A stretch of 64,000 nt of DNA from Pseudorhodobacter sp. PARRP1 (GTDB lineage: Bacteria; Pseudomonadota; Alphaproteobacteria; Rhodobacterales; Rhodobacteraceae), in the NCBI GenBank assembly GCA_002256245.1, contig NKIU01000007.1, forward strand, positions 103,825-167,824. The letters are read 5' to 3'. Positions 17,994-26,579 of the stretch are shown in pieces. Below the pieces are notes generated by a model that made no database searches, had not been told where the DNA came from, and saw nothing but the letters and a program-made list of their open reading frames with translations. Numbering within the stretch: the stretch's first letter is position 1; every line of letters starts with the position of its first letter. A program made the translations under genes and the position numbers.

Positions 17994-19037
17994 TCAGAAC
18001 TGACGCGAGCGGATCATGCCGATAATGTCATAGACTTGATCAACGATGGGCCGGGCGATGGCATCGGCGCGGGTTGCACCCTCGCCCAAGATGCGGTCGA
18101 TCTCGGCGGGGTCTTGCATCAGTTGGCTCATCTTGGTGGTGATCGGCGAGAGTTTTGCCACCGCCAGATCGGCCAGCGCGGGTTTGAAGGTGCCAAACTG
18201 CGCGCCTGCGTATTCGGAGATCACCGCTTCGGGCGTCATGTCGGCGAGGGCGGCATAGACGTTGATCAGGTTGCGCGCGTCGGGTCTGCCAGACAGGCCT
18301 TCGAGATCGCTGGGCAGGGGCTCGCTGTCGGTTTTCGCCTTGCGGAACTTTTGCGCGATCTTGTCTGCGTCGTCAGTCAGGTTGATGCGCGATTGATCGG
18401 AAGGGTCGGATTTCGACATCTTTTTCGTGCCATCGCGCAGGGACATCACGCGGGTGGCAGCGCCTTCGATCACCGGTTCGGTGATGGGAAAGAAGTTCAC
18501 TTTGTAGTCATTGTTGAACTTCAAGGCGATGTCGCGGGTCAGCTCGATATGCTGTTTCTGATCCTCGCCCACCGGGACATGCGTGGCTTTATAGGCCAGA
18601 ATATCGGCGGCCATCAGCGCGGGGTAGGCGTAAAGGCCGAGGCTGACGTTCTCGGAATTCTTGCCCGCCTTGTCTTTGAATTGAGTCATCCGGCTCATCC
18701 AGCCCATGCGGGCGACGCAGTTGAAGATCCAGCCGAGTTCGGCATGGGCGGTGACTTGGGATTGGTTGAACAGAATGGAGCGCGAAGGGTCAATGCCAGC
18801 GGCGATGAAGCCCGCGGCGGCTTCGCGGGTTTGTTGGCGCAGCTTGGCGGGGTCTTGCCAAGTCGTAATCGCGTGCATATCGACAAGGCAGTAGATCGTC
18901 TCGATGCCCTCATCCTGCTTTTGCACAAAGCGTTTCAGCGCGCCGAGGTAGTTGCCAAGGGTCAGGCCGCCGGAGGGCTGGATGCCGGAGAAGATGCGGG
19001 TCGGGAAAGTCTGAGGCGTTTGGACCGGCTCGGACAT
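17994..19037 (-). CDS. trpS: tryptophanyl-tRNA synthetase
   Basis: 347-aa class I aminoacyl-tRNA synthetase. [19 protein letters not shown] is the HIGH-equivalent region and [10 protein letters not shown] the KMSKS loop. The start MSEPVQTPQ follows GGAG with a 6-base spacer, which I prefer to upstream in-frame starts. In many alphaproteobacteria trpS is downstream of murJ; here a rhomboid-like gene on the opposite strand separates them. Confidence 0.97.
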   Translation of the reverse strand: MSEPVQTPQTFPTRIFSGIQPSGGLTLGNYLGALKRFVQKQDEGIETIYCLVDMHAITTWQDPAKLRQQTREAAAGFIAAGIDPSRSILFNQSQVTAHAELGWIFNCVARMGWMSRMTQFKDKAGKNSENVSLGLYAYPALMAADILAYKATHVPVGEDQKQHIELTRDIALKFNNDYKVNFFPITEPVIEGAATRVMSLRDGTKKMSKSDPSDQSRINLTDDADKIAQKFRKAKTDSEPLPSDLEGLSGRPDARNLINVYAALADMTPEAVISEYAGAQFGTFKPALADLAVAKLSPITTKMSQLMQDPAEIDRILGEGATRADAIARPIVDQVYDIIGMIRSRQF

Positions 19038-19154
19038 GGGATACTCCATTTTGATTTGGTGCAGCCCGGAAAGGCGGCGGGCTGGAAATTGCTGCGCTTT
19101 GGGCTTAACGCTGCGCGGTGGGGGCGTCAATCAATGCGGCCCGATTGAGGTGTC

Positions 19155-19886
19155 ATGCAAGACGATTTGAGAGCCGACCAGATCGCGCCGATCAATCCGC
19201 TGCCGGGGGTGGTGTGGTTGCTTGCGCTGCCGATGATCGGGCTGGAGATTTTGTTCAGTTTGGCCGATGCCGGGGTGATTGGCGGGCCGCAGGCGGTGGG
19301 CTGGCGGGTGGCGGCGATTCAGGATTACGGGGTTTTCCCCGAGTTTTGGCGGCAGAATTGGGCGGCGGGGGCGGTGGATATGCCGCTGTTGCGGCGGTTT
19401 GTCAGTTTTGCGTTCATCCATGGCTCGGCCACGCAGGCTTTGTTCGGGATCGCGATGACTTTGGCCTTGGGCAAGTTCGTGGGCGAGGTGTTCAAGGGCT
19501 GGGCGGTGGCGTTGGTGTTTGTGGGCTCGGGCGCGGTGGGGGCGGTCGTTTATGCCTTTGCGGTGCCGAACCAGCCGCTGTTTGGCGCCTATCCGGGGGT
19601 TTATGGGCTGATCGGGGCGTTTTCGTTCCTGATCTGGGTGAAGCTGGCGGGGACAGGCGTGAACCAGTTCCGCGCGTTCAGTCTTATCGGCGCGCTGTTG
19701 GTGTTTCAGGCGGTTTATGGCGCGTTTTTCACGCTGCTGCCGCTGGTGATGCCCAGCATGGGCGAGGTTGGCCATGATTGGTCATGGGTGGCGGATGTGC
19801 CGGGGTTTGCGGCGGGGTTCTTGTTGTCATTCGTCGTCAGCCCCGGTGGGTTTGCGCGGGTGCGCGACCGGATCAGGAACCGCTAA
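19155..19886 (+). CDS. rhomboid-like membrane protein lacking catalytic residues
   Basis: 243-aa polytopic protein with about six hydrophobic segments, resembling rhomboid proteases (FAFIHGSATQALFG with the L1/TM2 layout and GVYGLIGAF in TM4). The catalytic GxSG position reads G144-A-Y-P147, so the serine is Tyr146. The TM6 histidine position reads VADVPGFAAGF, with Asp214 where His is expected. It is therefore probably a pseudoprotease. Its stop codon overlaps the convergent murJ stop. Confidence 0.78.
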   Translation: MQDDLRADQIAPINPLPGVVWLLALPMIGLEILFSLADAGVIGGPQAVGWRVAAIQDYGVFPEFWRQNWAAGAVDMPLLRRFVSFAFIHGSATQALFGIAMTLALGKFVGEVFKGWAVALVFVGSGAVGAVVYAFAVPNQPLFGAYPGVYGLIGAFSFLIWVKLAGTGVNQFRAFSLIGALLVFQAVYGAFFTLLPLVMPSMGEVGHDWSWVADVPGFAAGFLLSFVVSPGGFARVRDRIRNR

Positions 19887-21421
19887 CGGCGGCGCAGGGT
19901 GCGGAAGTCTGACAGTTTGAACGCGCCGATGGCGGTGCCTGCGGCGTAGTAGCTGACCATGCCGATGGCGATCAGCAGGGCGAGGCCGGCGTAGCGCCAG
20001 ATGTGGCTGGCCAACATCTCGCCCAAGAGTATTTGCCCGCCGTAGAGGGCGAAGCCCATCACGATGGCGGCGATGATGATGCGGGGCGCACGGCTGCGAA
20101 AGCGGGTGTCGAAGCGGGCGGCGTCGCCCATGCGGCGGGTGCCGAGCCAGAGTTGGGCGGCCATCATCCAGCCCGCCAATGTGGTGGCAAGGGCGGCGGC
20201 GGCAAAGCCGATGTGGGGCATCAGGCCTATGGCGATGGCTGCGTTGATGATCATGGAAACGACGGCGAAGCGGAAGGGCGAGCGGCTGTCTTCGCGGGCG
20301 TAATAGAGCGGCTGATAGACCTTGTGCAGCACGAAGGCGGGCAGGCCTGCGCCGTAGATGGCGAGGACAAGGGCGGTGGCGGCAGTGTCGTCGGCGGTGA
20401 AGGCGCCGCGTTGGTAGAGGACTTGGGTCAGCGGCAGGGCGATCACCATCAGCGCCACGGCGCAGGGGAAGGTGAGGGCGAGGGCGAGTTCGGTGCCACG
20501 GTTGAAGGATTCGCGGCCCCCGGCCTCATCCCCTGCCCGCAGCCGGCGGGAGAGATCGGGCAGCAATACGGTGCCGATGGCGATGGCGACGACGCCAAGC
20601 GGGAGTTGGTAGAGGCGGTCGGCATAGACCAGCCAACTGACCGCGCCCTCGGTATATGAGGCTACTTGGCGGCCAACCAGCATGTTGATCTGGACGACGC
20701 CGCCCGAAAGGATCGCCGGGCCTGCGATGATTGCGAGGCGTTTGAGTTCGGGGGTGATTTTCGGCCAGCGCGGCGCGAAGGTGAGGCCGAGTTTTGCCGC
20801 CGAATACCAAGTGAAAGCCAGTTGGGCGACGCCGGTGATGGGCACGGCCCAAGCGAGGGTCAGGCCCATATCCCAGCCGAATTTGGCGGCGAGGAACATC
20901 ATCGCGATGAAGATCAGGTTCATCAGGACGGGGACGAAGCCTGCCTCGGTGAAGTGGCCGTAGGCGTTCAAGACGCCGGACAGCAGGGCCACGAGGCTGA
21001 TGAACAGGATGTAGTTAAAGCCGATCTGGCCGTAGAGGACGGCAAGGTCGAAGCGTTGGTCGTGGGCGAAACCGGAGGCCATCGCCCAGACCAGCCACGG
21101 CATCGCGAAGGTGCCGATGATTGAGAAGATGATCAGGATCGCCGCAAGGCCGTTGAAGGCGTCGCGGGCGAAGGAATTGGCGTCCTCGCCGCCCTCCAGT
21201 TTTTTGGCGAACATCGGCACGAAGGCCATGTTGAAGGCTCCTTCCGCGAAGAAGCGGCGGAACATGTTGGGCAGGGAAAACGCGACGTTGAACGCGTCGG
21301 CGATCGGGCCTGCGCCGAGGTAGGCGGCCATCATCATGTCGCGGGCAAAGCCTGCCCCGCGGGACAGCAGGGTCCAGCCGCCGACGGTGAGGATGGAGCG
21401 TAGCAGGCTGATCGGTTTCAT
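19883..21421 (-). CDS. murJ: lipid II flippase MurJ
   Basis: 512-aa MATE-like (MOP) exporter with about 14 transmembrane helices that flips lipid II across the inner membrane. The N-terminus RSILTVGGWTLLSRGAGFARDMMMAAYLGAGPIADAFNVAFSLPNMFRRFFAEGAFNMAFVP region carries the family arginines. Start set at MKPISLLRS, preceded by AAGGG; an upstream ATG would add eight residues. Convergent with the rhomboid-like gene with overlapping stop codons. Confidence 0.96.
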   Translation of the reverse strand: MKPISLLRSILTVGGWTLLSRGAGFARDMMMAAYLGAGPIADAFNVAFSLPNMFRRFFAEGAFNMAFVPMFAKKLEGGEDANSFARDAFNGLAAILIIFSIIGTFAMPWLVWAMASGFAHDQRFDLAVLYGQIGFNYILFISLVALLSGVLNAYGHFTEAGFVPVLMNLIFIAMMFLAAKFGWDMGLTLAWAVPITGVAQLAFTWYSAAKLGLTFAPRWPKITPELKRLAIIAGPAILSGGVVQINMLVGRQVASYTEGAVSWLVYADRLYQLPLGVVAIAIGTVLLPDLSRRLRAGDEAGGRESFNRGTELALALTFPCAVALMVIALPLTQVLYQRGAFTADDTAATALVLAIYGAGLPAFVLHKVYQPLYYAREDSRSPFRFAVVSMIINAAIAIGLMPHIGFAAAALATTLAGWMMAAQLWLGTRRMGDAARFDTRFRSRAPRIIIAAIVMGFALYGGQILLGEMLASHIWRYAGLALLIAIGMVSYYAAGTAIGAFKLSDFRTLRRR

Positions 21422-21646
21422 GGGCGGCCCTTTGGTTTCGGGCAAGGCTTACAGGGGATTGCGGGCGGGGTGAAATGGGAAATTTGGCGGCGGGGCAGGG
21501 TCGCGCAGATGTGTCCACGCGTGGACGATGGGGTGGGGGATGAGATTTCAAGGGGTTAGGGGAGGGGTGTTAAAGGGTTGTTAGGGTTTGTCCAAGCAGG
21601 GGCGGCTTGGTGGTTCAGGGCTATCGAGCGAGCCTTGTCATAATGC

Positions 21647-21672
21647 GGGACAGGTGACAGTCACCGTGTCCC
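21647..21672. repeat. inverted repeat at the 3' end of a hypothetical gene
   Basis: GGGACA-GGTGAC pairs with GTCACC-G-TGTCCC (12 bp with one bulge, single-base loop), overlapping the stop codon of the hypothetical gene starting at 22038. Terminator-like but without a T run. Confidence 0.5.
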
Positions 21673-22038
21673 GAACACGATAGCGTATTGCCTTAGAAGC
21701 GCCGGGTAGCCCGCGATAAGCTTATATCCTTGCTCTTGCGGAGGGGGTAAATTCTCGACAAAGGAGACGGCAATAAGATTGCTGAGGCTGTCATCTTCGG
21801 GCTTGAGGTGTTTTTCAGCCTCGTGAAGCAGCGTGTCCCGCTCTGTCTGATTTAACCGACCAGCGCAAAATGCATCTGTTACCCGCGCCATCCAGCCATG
21901 TGGAAAAACTTCGCCCGTTTCGGCATCGACATGGTCTTCGAGCAACGCAGGACACAGGCGGCTTTCGTGCGAAAGATACCCCATGAATACTAGGATCGCC
22001 GCGCTGATCATTTGCTTCTCGTATTCCGCCCTATTCAT
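21661..22038 (-). CDS. hypothetical protein (125 aa)
   Basis: Starts MNRAEYEKQMISAAILVFMGYLSHESRLCPALLEDH and ends LRQYAIVFGTR. No domain recognised with certainty; the helical layout with SFVENLP near residue 97 is like small DUF proteins found near immunity or stress genes, but this is weak. I estimate by eye about 54% GC, visibly lower than neighbouring genes, which suggests recent acquisition. The ATG chosen gives a compact protein; the frame stays open upstream across glsB. It ends in a strong inverted repeat. Confidence 0.6.
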   Translation of the reverse strand: MNRAEYEKQMISAAILVFMGYLSHESRLCPALLEDHVDAETGEVFPHGWMARVTDAFCAGRLNQTERDTLLHEAEKHLKPEDDSLSNLIAVSFVENLPPPQEQGYKLIAGYPALLRQYAIVFGTR

Positions 22039-22133
22039 TTTGATATGCAGCGTCTTTCGGATTTGAAACCCAATGCAGGTTGGTCGGTTACTACGTTGCG
22101 GCGCGCGCGTTGGCAAATTCCTGCGGCTGCAAT

Positions 22134-22158
22134 GGAACGTTTTCTGCCCTGCCGCGTT
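22134..22158 (+). promoter_or_regulatory. candidate EcfG general-stress promoter
   Basis: GGAAC (22134-22138), 16 bases, CGTT (22155-22158): an exact match to the alphaproteobacterial EcfG consensus GGAAC-N16/17-CGTT. It lies 48 bp upstream of the GlsB start and points into the glsB-yidB-dps stress cluster. Confidence 0.6.
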
Positions 22159-22206
22159 TTCTGATCGCAGTCTGACGGCTTTCTGAATTCGGAATGGGGG
22201 CGTGCT

Positions 22207-22458
22207 ATGGGTATCATCTGGACAATTATCATCGGCTTTGTTGCCGGTGTGGTGGCGAAATTCATCACTCCGGGCAGTAACGAGCCCTCGGGTTTCATCC
22301 TGACCACCGTTCTGGGCATCATCGGCGCTTTTGTGGCGACATATCTGGGTCAGGCGATGGGCTGGTATGCACCCTACGAGGGCGCCGGGTTTATTGGCGC
22401 TGTGGTGGGTGCAATCATCGTGCTGATGGTCTGGGGCTTCGCGTCTCGCCGGGCTTGA
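22207..22458 (+). CDS. GlsB/YeaQ/YmgE family stress-response membrane protein
   Basis: 83-aa protein of the transglycosylase-associated (PF04226-type) family: three hydrophobic helices with the glycine-rich pattern GFVAGVVAKFITPG and GFIGAVVGAIIVL. Small integral membrane protein induced by general or envelope stress in other bacteria; mechanism unknown. First gene of a plus-strand trio with a YidB-like protein and Dps, behind a candidate EcfG promoter. Confidence 0.9.
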   Translation: MGIIWTIIIGFVAGVVAKFITPGSNEPSGFILTTVLGIIGAFVATYLGQAMGWYAPYEGAGFIGAVVGAIIVLMVWGFASRRA

Positions 22459-22508
22459 GAGGCCGCACCAGCGCCGCAAGATTTTCAAACAGTAATCGGA
22501 GTATGACC

Positions 22509-23012
22509 ATGGCTAAAGGATTGCCTTCCGCAACCGCGCTGCTCGCCCTGTTGGCCGTTGCAGGCTATCAGCACCGCGACAAGATCAGCGACATGCTGCG
22601 CAAGGCCGGCGCGACCGGCGATCAGCCGACGGGCGGGGTTGCCAGCGGACTCGACGGCCATAACAGCCAGTCGATTTCCAACGTGCTGTCGGAAATCGGC
22701 GCATTTTTCACCGGATCATCGGGGGCCAGCGCGCTGTCGGGTGGCTTGGGCGGACTGGTCGATCAGTTGCGCGGCAATGGCCACGCCGAGGCTGTGGACA
22801 GTTGGGTATCCAATGATGCGAACAAGCCAGTGGCCGAGCAAGATCTGGCGCGCGCGCTGGGCGAGGACACCTTGGCCGAGTTGACCGCAAAAACCGGGCT
22901 TGGACGGGATGCGCTGTTGCAGCGGCTGTCGCGGGTTATTCCCGATGCGGTGCACGGCATGACCCCGGAGGGTCGTTTGCCCACGGCCGAGGATGCCAAG
23001 GGCTATATTTGA
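22509..23012 (+). CDS. YidB-like DUF937 protein
   Basis: 167-aa protein starting MAKGLPSATALLALLAVAGYQ. A short hydrophobic N-terminus is followed by a Gly/Ser-rich region (SGASALSGGLGGLVDQLRGNG) and the helical DUF937 core with DSWVSNDANKPV and LGEDTLAELTAKTGL. I chose the second ATG because GGAG sits 7 bases upstream of it but abuts the first. The family is widespread and uncharacterised; its place between GlsB and Dps suggests a stress role. Confidence 0.82.
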   Translation: MAKGLPSATALLALLAVAGYQHRDKISDMLRKAGATGDQPTGGVASGLDGHNSQSISNVLSEIGAFFTGSSGASALSGGLGGLVDQLRGNGHAEAVDSWVSNDANKPVAEQDLARALGEDTLAELTAKTGLGRDALLQRLSRVIPDAVHGMTPEGRLPTAEDAKGYI

Positions 23013-23036
23013 CACAGGTTCACGAAAGGACGCATT

Positions 23037-23531
23037 ATGACCGAACAGATGAAAGTCGTGCCGAAAGCCGAGAAGGTTCAGACTGGGGTTGATAACGCCA
23101 AGGCATTGGCCGAGGCGCTGAGCGGGGCGGTGGCGGACACGTATCGCCTGATCTTCAAAACCCATGCCTATCACTGGAACGTGGAAGGCCCGCTGTTTTA
23201 CTCGGTGCATCATCTGACCGATGCGCAGTATAACGAAATGTTCCCTGCCGCCGATGAATTGGCCGAACGTATCCGCGCCATCGGGCAACTGGCCCCGCAT
23301 GCGCTGGCCGATGTGATGAAGATGTCGGTGGTGAAGGATCTGGCGACTTTGCCTTCGACCATGGAGATGGTGGAGGATCTGGCGCAGGATCACGCTGCGG
23401 TTGCGGTGCGGTTCCACGCGCTGATCAAACTGGCGGATGACAACAACGATCCGGTGACGGCTGATCTGGCGACAAAGCGGTCGGCGTTTCACGAACAGGC
23501 GGCTTGGATGTTGCGGGCGACTGCGAAGTAG
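23037..23531 (+). CDS. dps: Dps family DNA-protecting ferritin-like protein
   Basis: 164-aa mini-ferritin. The intersubunit ferroxidase ligands are all visible with the correct spacing: His46 (HAYHWNVEG), His58, Asp73 and Glu77 (AADELAERI). The dodecamer oxidises Fe2+ with H2O2 and shields DNA in stationary phase and oxidative stress. Last gene of the stress trio; 24-bp gap from the YidB-like gene supports cotranscription. The N-terminus is lysine-containing, compatible with DNA binding. Confidence 0.95.
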   Translation: MTEQMKVVPKAEKVQTGVDNAKALAEALSGAVADTYRLIFKTHAYHWNVEGPLFYSVHHLTDAQYNEMFPAADELAERIRAIGQLAPHALADVMKMSVVKDLATLPSTMEMVEDLAQDHAAVAVRFHALIKLADDNNDPVTADLATKRSAFHEQAAWMLRATAK

Positions 23532-23545
23532 GTTCTGCGGCAAGG

Positions 23546-23656
23546 CTGGGGGTTACGCACCCCCAGTCCCCCCGACTGCGCCATTTGGCAGATGGCGGGT
23601 TTGCGGCGCTGGTGCTTGGTGGGGTCGCTCCCCTAGGATATTCGGGCGCCGAGGAT
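23546..23656. repeat. degenerate intergenic repeat, family A
   Basis: TGGGGGTTACGCACCCCCA (perfect 7-bp stem around TTACGCA-like loop) followed after about 80 bp by CCTAGGATATTCGGGCGCCGAGGATG, resembling the hairpin and GGATATT..GAGGATG ends of the family A repeat. No gene in this gap between convergent dps and glnD. Confidence 0.5.
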
Positions 23657-23774
23657 GCGCTGAGGCGCTGTGATTGCAGCGCCAAAGACCGAAGCCTGTG
23701 ATCTAGTGTGGTGCTGCTCGGGTGCCGCCCGCATGATGTGCGGGACGGTTTTGTCATTGGCGCAGGCGTAGGTT

Positions 23775-26558
23775 TCAGACCGCGCTTTGCGCGCGCTCGG
23801 CCCCTTCGGTGATGGCTTGGCGCATTTTGCGCTCTAAGGCTTCCTGTTTGGATTTGGTGTGCAGTTTCAGCCCGAACATATCCTTGACATAGAACGCATC
23901 GACCACCTGCGCGCCGTAGGTCGCGATCACCGCAGAGGCGATGTAGATGTGGTTGGCGGCCAGGGTGCGGGTCAGATCATAGAGCAGACCGGGGCGGTCG
24001 CGGGTGTCAACCTCGATGATCGTGTAGATTTCCGAGCCTTCGTTGTCGAAGGTGATATGGGTCGGGAAGCGGAACTCGCGTTCGCGTTTTTTCACCTTGT
24101 CGCGCCCCGCGAGGGCTTCGCGCGGCAGCACCTCGCCTTTCAGGGTTTTCTCGATCATACCGCGCAGACGGGGCAGACGCTCGACATCATAGGGCTTGCC
24201 GTCGGCGTCTTGTATCCAGAACACCGGCGTCGCGTAGCCGTCTTTCGAGGTATAGGTGCGCGCATCGACCACATTGGCACCGACCAAGGCCAAAGCCCCG
24301 GCAAGGCGGCTGAAAATGCCGGGGTGGTCGCCTAAGGCAAAGCAGGCGCGGGTGGCATCGCGGGCGGGTTCGGGGTGCAGGTCGATGCGAATCTCGTGAT
24401 CGCCAAGGCCCCGCAGCAGGCGCGCGAACACTTCTTGCGTGTCGGTTTGCAGACCCTGCCAGTAGGGGGCGTAGTGGCGCGCTTGTTCGGCTTTGATCTC
24501 GGCTTCGGGCCAGTCGTGCAGGCGCAGGCGCAGGGCGGCTTTCGCCTCATCCTCGCGCTTGACGTGGTTGATGGTCTCCAGACCACCCTCCAGCGCCTCG
24601 GTGGTCAGGCTGTAAAGCTGGCGCAGCAGCATGGCTTTCCAGTTGTTCCACGTCGTTGGCCCCACGCCGCGGATGTCGCAGACCGTCAGCACCGTCAGCA
24701 AATCCAACCGTTTGCGGGTTTTCACCGCCTTGGCAAAGTCGCGCACGGTGCGTGGATCACCGATGTCGCGTTTCTGCGCCATGTCGGACATCAGCAGGTG
24801 ATAGCGCACCAGCCATTCGACGGTTTCACATTCCTCGGCGTTCAGCCCCAGCCGCGGTGCGATGCGGCGGGCCAGTTGCGCGCCGATGATCGAGTGATCT
24901 TCCGGGCGGCCTTTGCCGATGTCATGCAGCAGCAGCGCCACATAGATCACCCGGCGATTGACCCCGGCTTTCAGGATCGACGACGACAGCGGCAGGTCTT
25001 CCACCAATTCGCCACGCTCGATCTGCGCCAGCACCGAGATGGTCTGGATGATGTGTTCATCGACCGTGTAGTGATGATAGACGTTGAACTGCATCATCGC
25101 GACGATGTTTTCAAATTCGGGGATGAAGGCCGAGAGCACGCCCAGCTCGTTCATCCGGCGCAGCGCGCGTTCAGGGTTGCCGTGCTGCAACATCAGATCC
25201 AGAAAGATGCGCTGGGCTTCGGGGTTGTCGCGCAGATCATCGTCGATCAGGTCAAGGTTGGCCGCAATCACCCGCATGATGTTCGGGTGCAGCAGATGGC
25301 GCGAGCGCAGGGCTTCCTCAAACGCGCGCAGCAGGTTCAGCGGATCGGACAGGAACGCGGCGCTGTCAATCAGGTCGATGCGGCTTTGCACCAGCTTGTA
25401 GGGTGGTTTGACCTTTTTGCGGCTGAACATGCCCAGAATACGCGCTTCGGGTTTGGCGTGGCGGGCTTCAAGCTCGGTCAGGAAAATCCGCGTCAACTCG
25501 CCCACATGGGTGGCGTGGCGGAAGTAATCCTGCATGAACAACTCGACCGCGCGGCGACCTGCGGCGTCGTGGTAGCCCATGCGCTTGGCCACATCGACCT
25601 GCGCATCGAAGGTTAACTGATCAATCGCGCGGTGCGTGATGTAATGCAGATGGCAGCGCGCCGCCCACAGGAAATTCTCGGCGCGCTCAAACTTGTCGTA
25701 TTCCTCACGCGACAGCAGGCCCGCCGCGACCAGCCCGGCGGAAGATGACACCCGCAGCAGATATTTGCCGATCCAATACAGGGTTTGCAGATCACGCAGA
25801 CCACCTTTGGCCTCTTTGACATTGGGTTCCAGCACATAGCGCTGGCCGCCCTGGCGTTTGTGACGCTCGGCGCGTTCGGCCAGCTTGGCCTCGATGAACT
25901 CGGGGCCAGAGTTGCGGAAGAGATCAGACCACAGCCGCTCGTTCAACTCTGCCGCAAGGCTGGCGTCGCCCGCGATGAAGCGATGTTCCAGCAGGGCGGT
26001 GCGGATGGTGATGTCTTCACGGCCCAGGCGGATGCAATCGGGCACGGTGCGGCTGGAATGGCCGACCTTCAGCTTCAGATCCCACAGCATGTAAAGCATC
26101 GATTCGATGACGGATTCTGCCCAAGGGGTGATCTTCCACGGCGTCAGAAACAACAGATCGACATCAGAATGTGGGGCCATCTCGGCGCGGCCAAACCCGC
26201 CCACCGCCAGCACCGTCAGCCGTTCGGCGGTGGTGGGCGATTGCGCGCGGTGCAGATGATCGCGCGCGATCAGCAAAGCGGTGGTGACAAGCACATCCGT
26301 CAGATGCGACTGCGCCGAGATCAGGGCGCGGGCGTTCAGCGGATGTTGCAGGAAGGCCACCTCCAGCGCCTCATTGGCGCGGGTTTTCGCCAGCGTCATG
26401 TGCCGCACCGCCACCGCCCGCCCGGCGCGTGCATCAGCGGCGGGCAGATCGGCGGTGATTGCGGCCAGCAGTGCCGCGCCGTCAATCAACTGCCCGGCAG
26501 GGATCAGCAGATCAGGCGCGACCATGGGTGCAGCCGGAGGTGCAACGGCGTGTTTCAT
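23775..26558 (-). CDS. glnD: [protein-PII] uridylyltransferase/uridylyl-removing enzyme
   Basis: 927-aa nitrogen sensor that uridylylates PII when glutamine is low and removes UMP when it is high. Order of domains: nucleotidyltransferase GGFGRAEMAPHSDVDLLFL (~residues 133-151, with the D-x-D metal ligands), linker, HD hydrolase (LLHDIGKG near residue 550), and two C-terminal ACT domains (DHPGIFSRLAGAL and DRPGLLYDLTRTLA) that bind glutamine. Typical length. The next gene upstream on the same strand is an LppC-like lipoprotein. Confidence 0.97.
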   Translation of the reverse strand: MKHAVAPPAAPMVAPDLLIPAGQLIDGAALLAAITADLPAADARAGRAVAVRHMTLAKTRANEALEVAFLQHPLNARALISAQSHLTDVLVTTALLIARDHLHRAQSPTTAERLTVLAVGGFGRAEMAPHSDVDLLFLTPWKITPWAESVIESMLYMLWDLKLKVGHSSRTVPDCIRLGREDITIRTALLEHRFIAGDASLAAELNERLWSDLFRNSGPEFIEAKLAERAERHKRQGGQRYVLEPNVKEAKGGLRDLQTLYWIGKYLLRVSSSAGLVAAGLLSREEYDKFERAENFLWAARCHLHYITHRAIDQLTFDAQVDVAKRMGYHDAAGRRAVELFMQDYFRHATHVGELTRIFLTELEARHAKPEARILGMFSRKKVKPPYKLVQSRIDLIDSAAFLSDPLNLLRAFEEALRSRHLLHPNIMRVIAANLDLIDDDLRDNPEAQRIFLDLMLQHGNPERALRRMNELGVLSAFIPEFENIVAMMQFNVYHHYTVDEHIIQTISVLAQIERGELVEDLPLSSSILKAGVNRRVIYVALLLHDIGKGRPEDHSIIGAQLARRIAPRLGLNAEECETVEWLVRYHLLMSDMAQKRDIGDPRTVRDFAKAVKTRKRLDLLTVLTVCDIRGVGPTTWNNWKAMLLRQLYSLTTEALEGGLETINHVKREDEAKAALRLRLHDWPEAEIKAEQARHYAPYWQGLQTDTQEVFARLLRGLGDHEIRIDLHPEPARDATRACFALGDHPGIFSRLAGALALVGANVVDARTYTSKDGYATPVFWIQDADGKPYDVERLPRLRGMIEKTLKGEVLPREALAGRDKVKKREREFRFPTHITFDNEGSEIYTIIEVDTRDRPGLLYDLTRTLAANHIYIASAVIATYGAQVVDAFYVKDMFGLKLHTKSKQEALERKMRQAITEGAERAQSAV

Positions 26559-26579
26559 GCCAGACTCCGGCCGCTGTCG

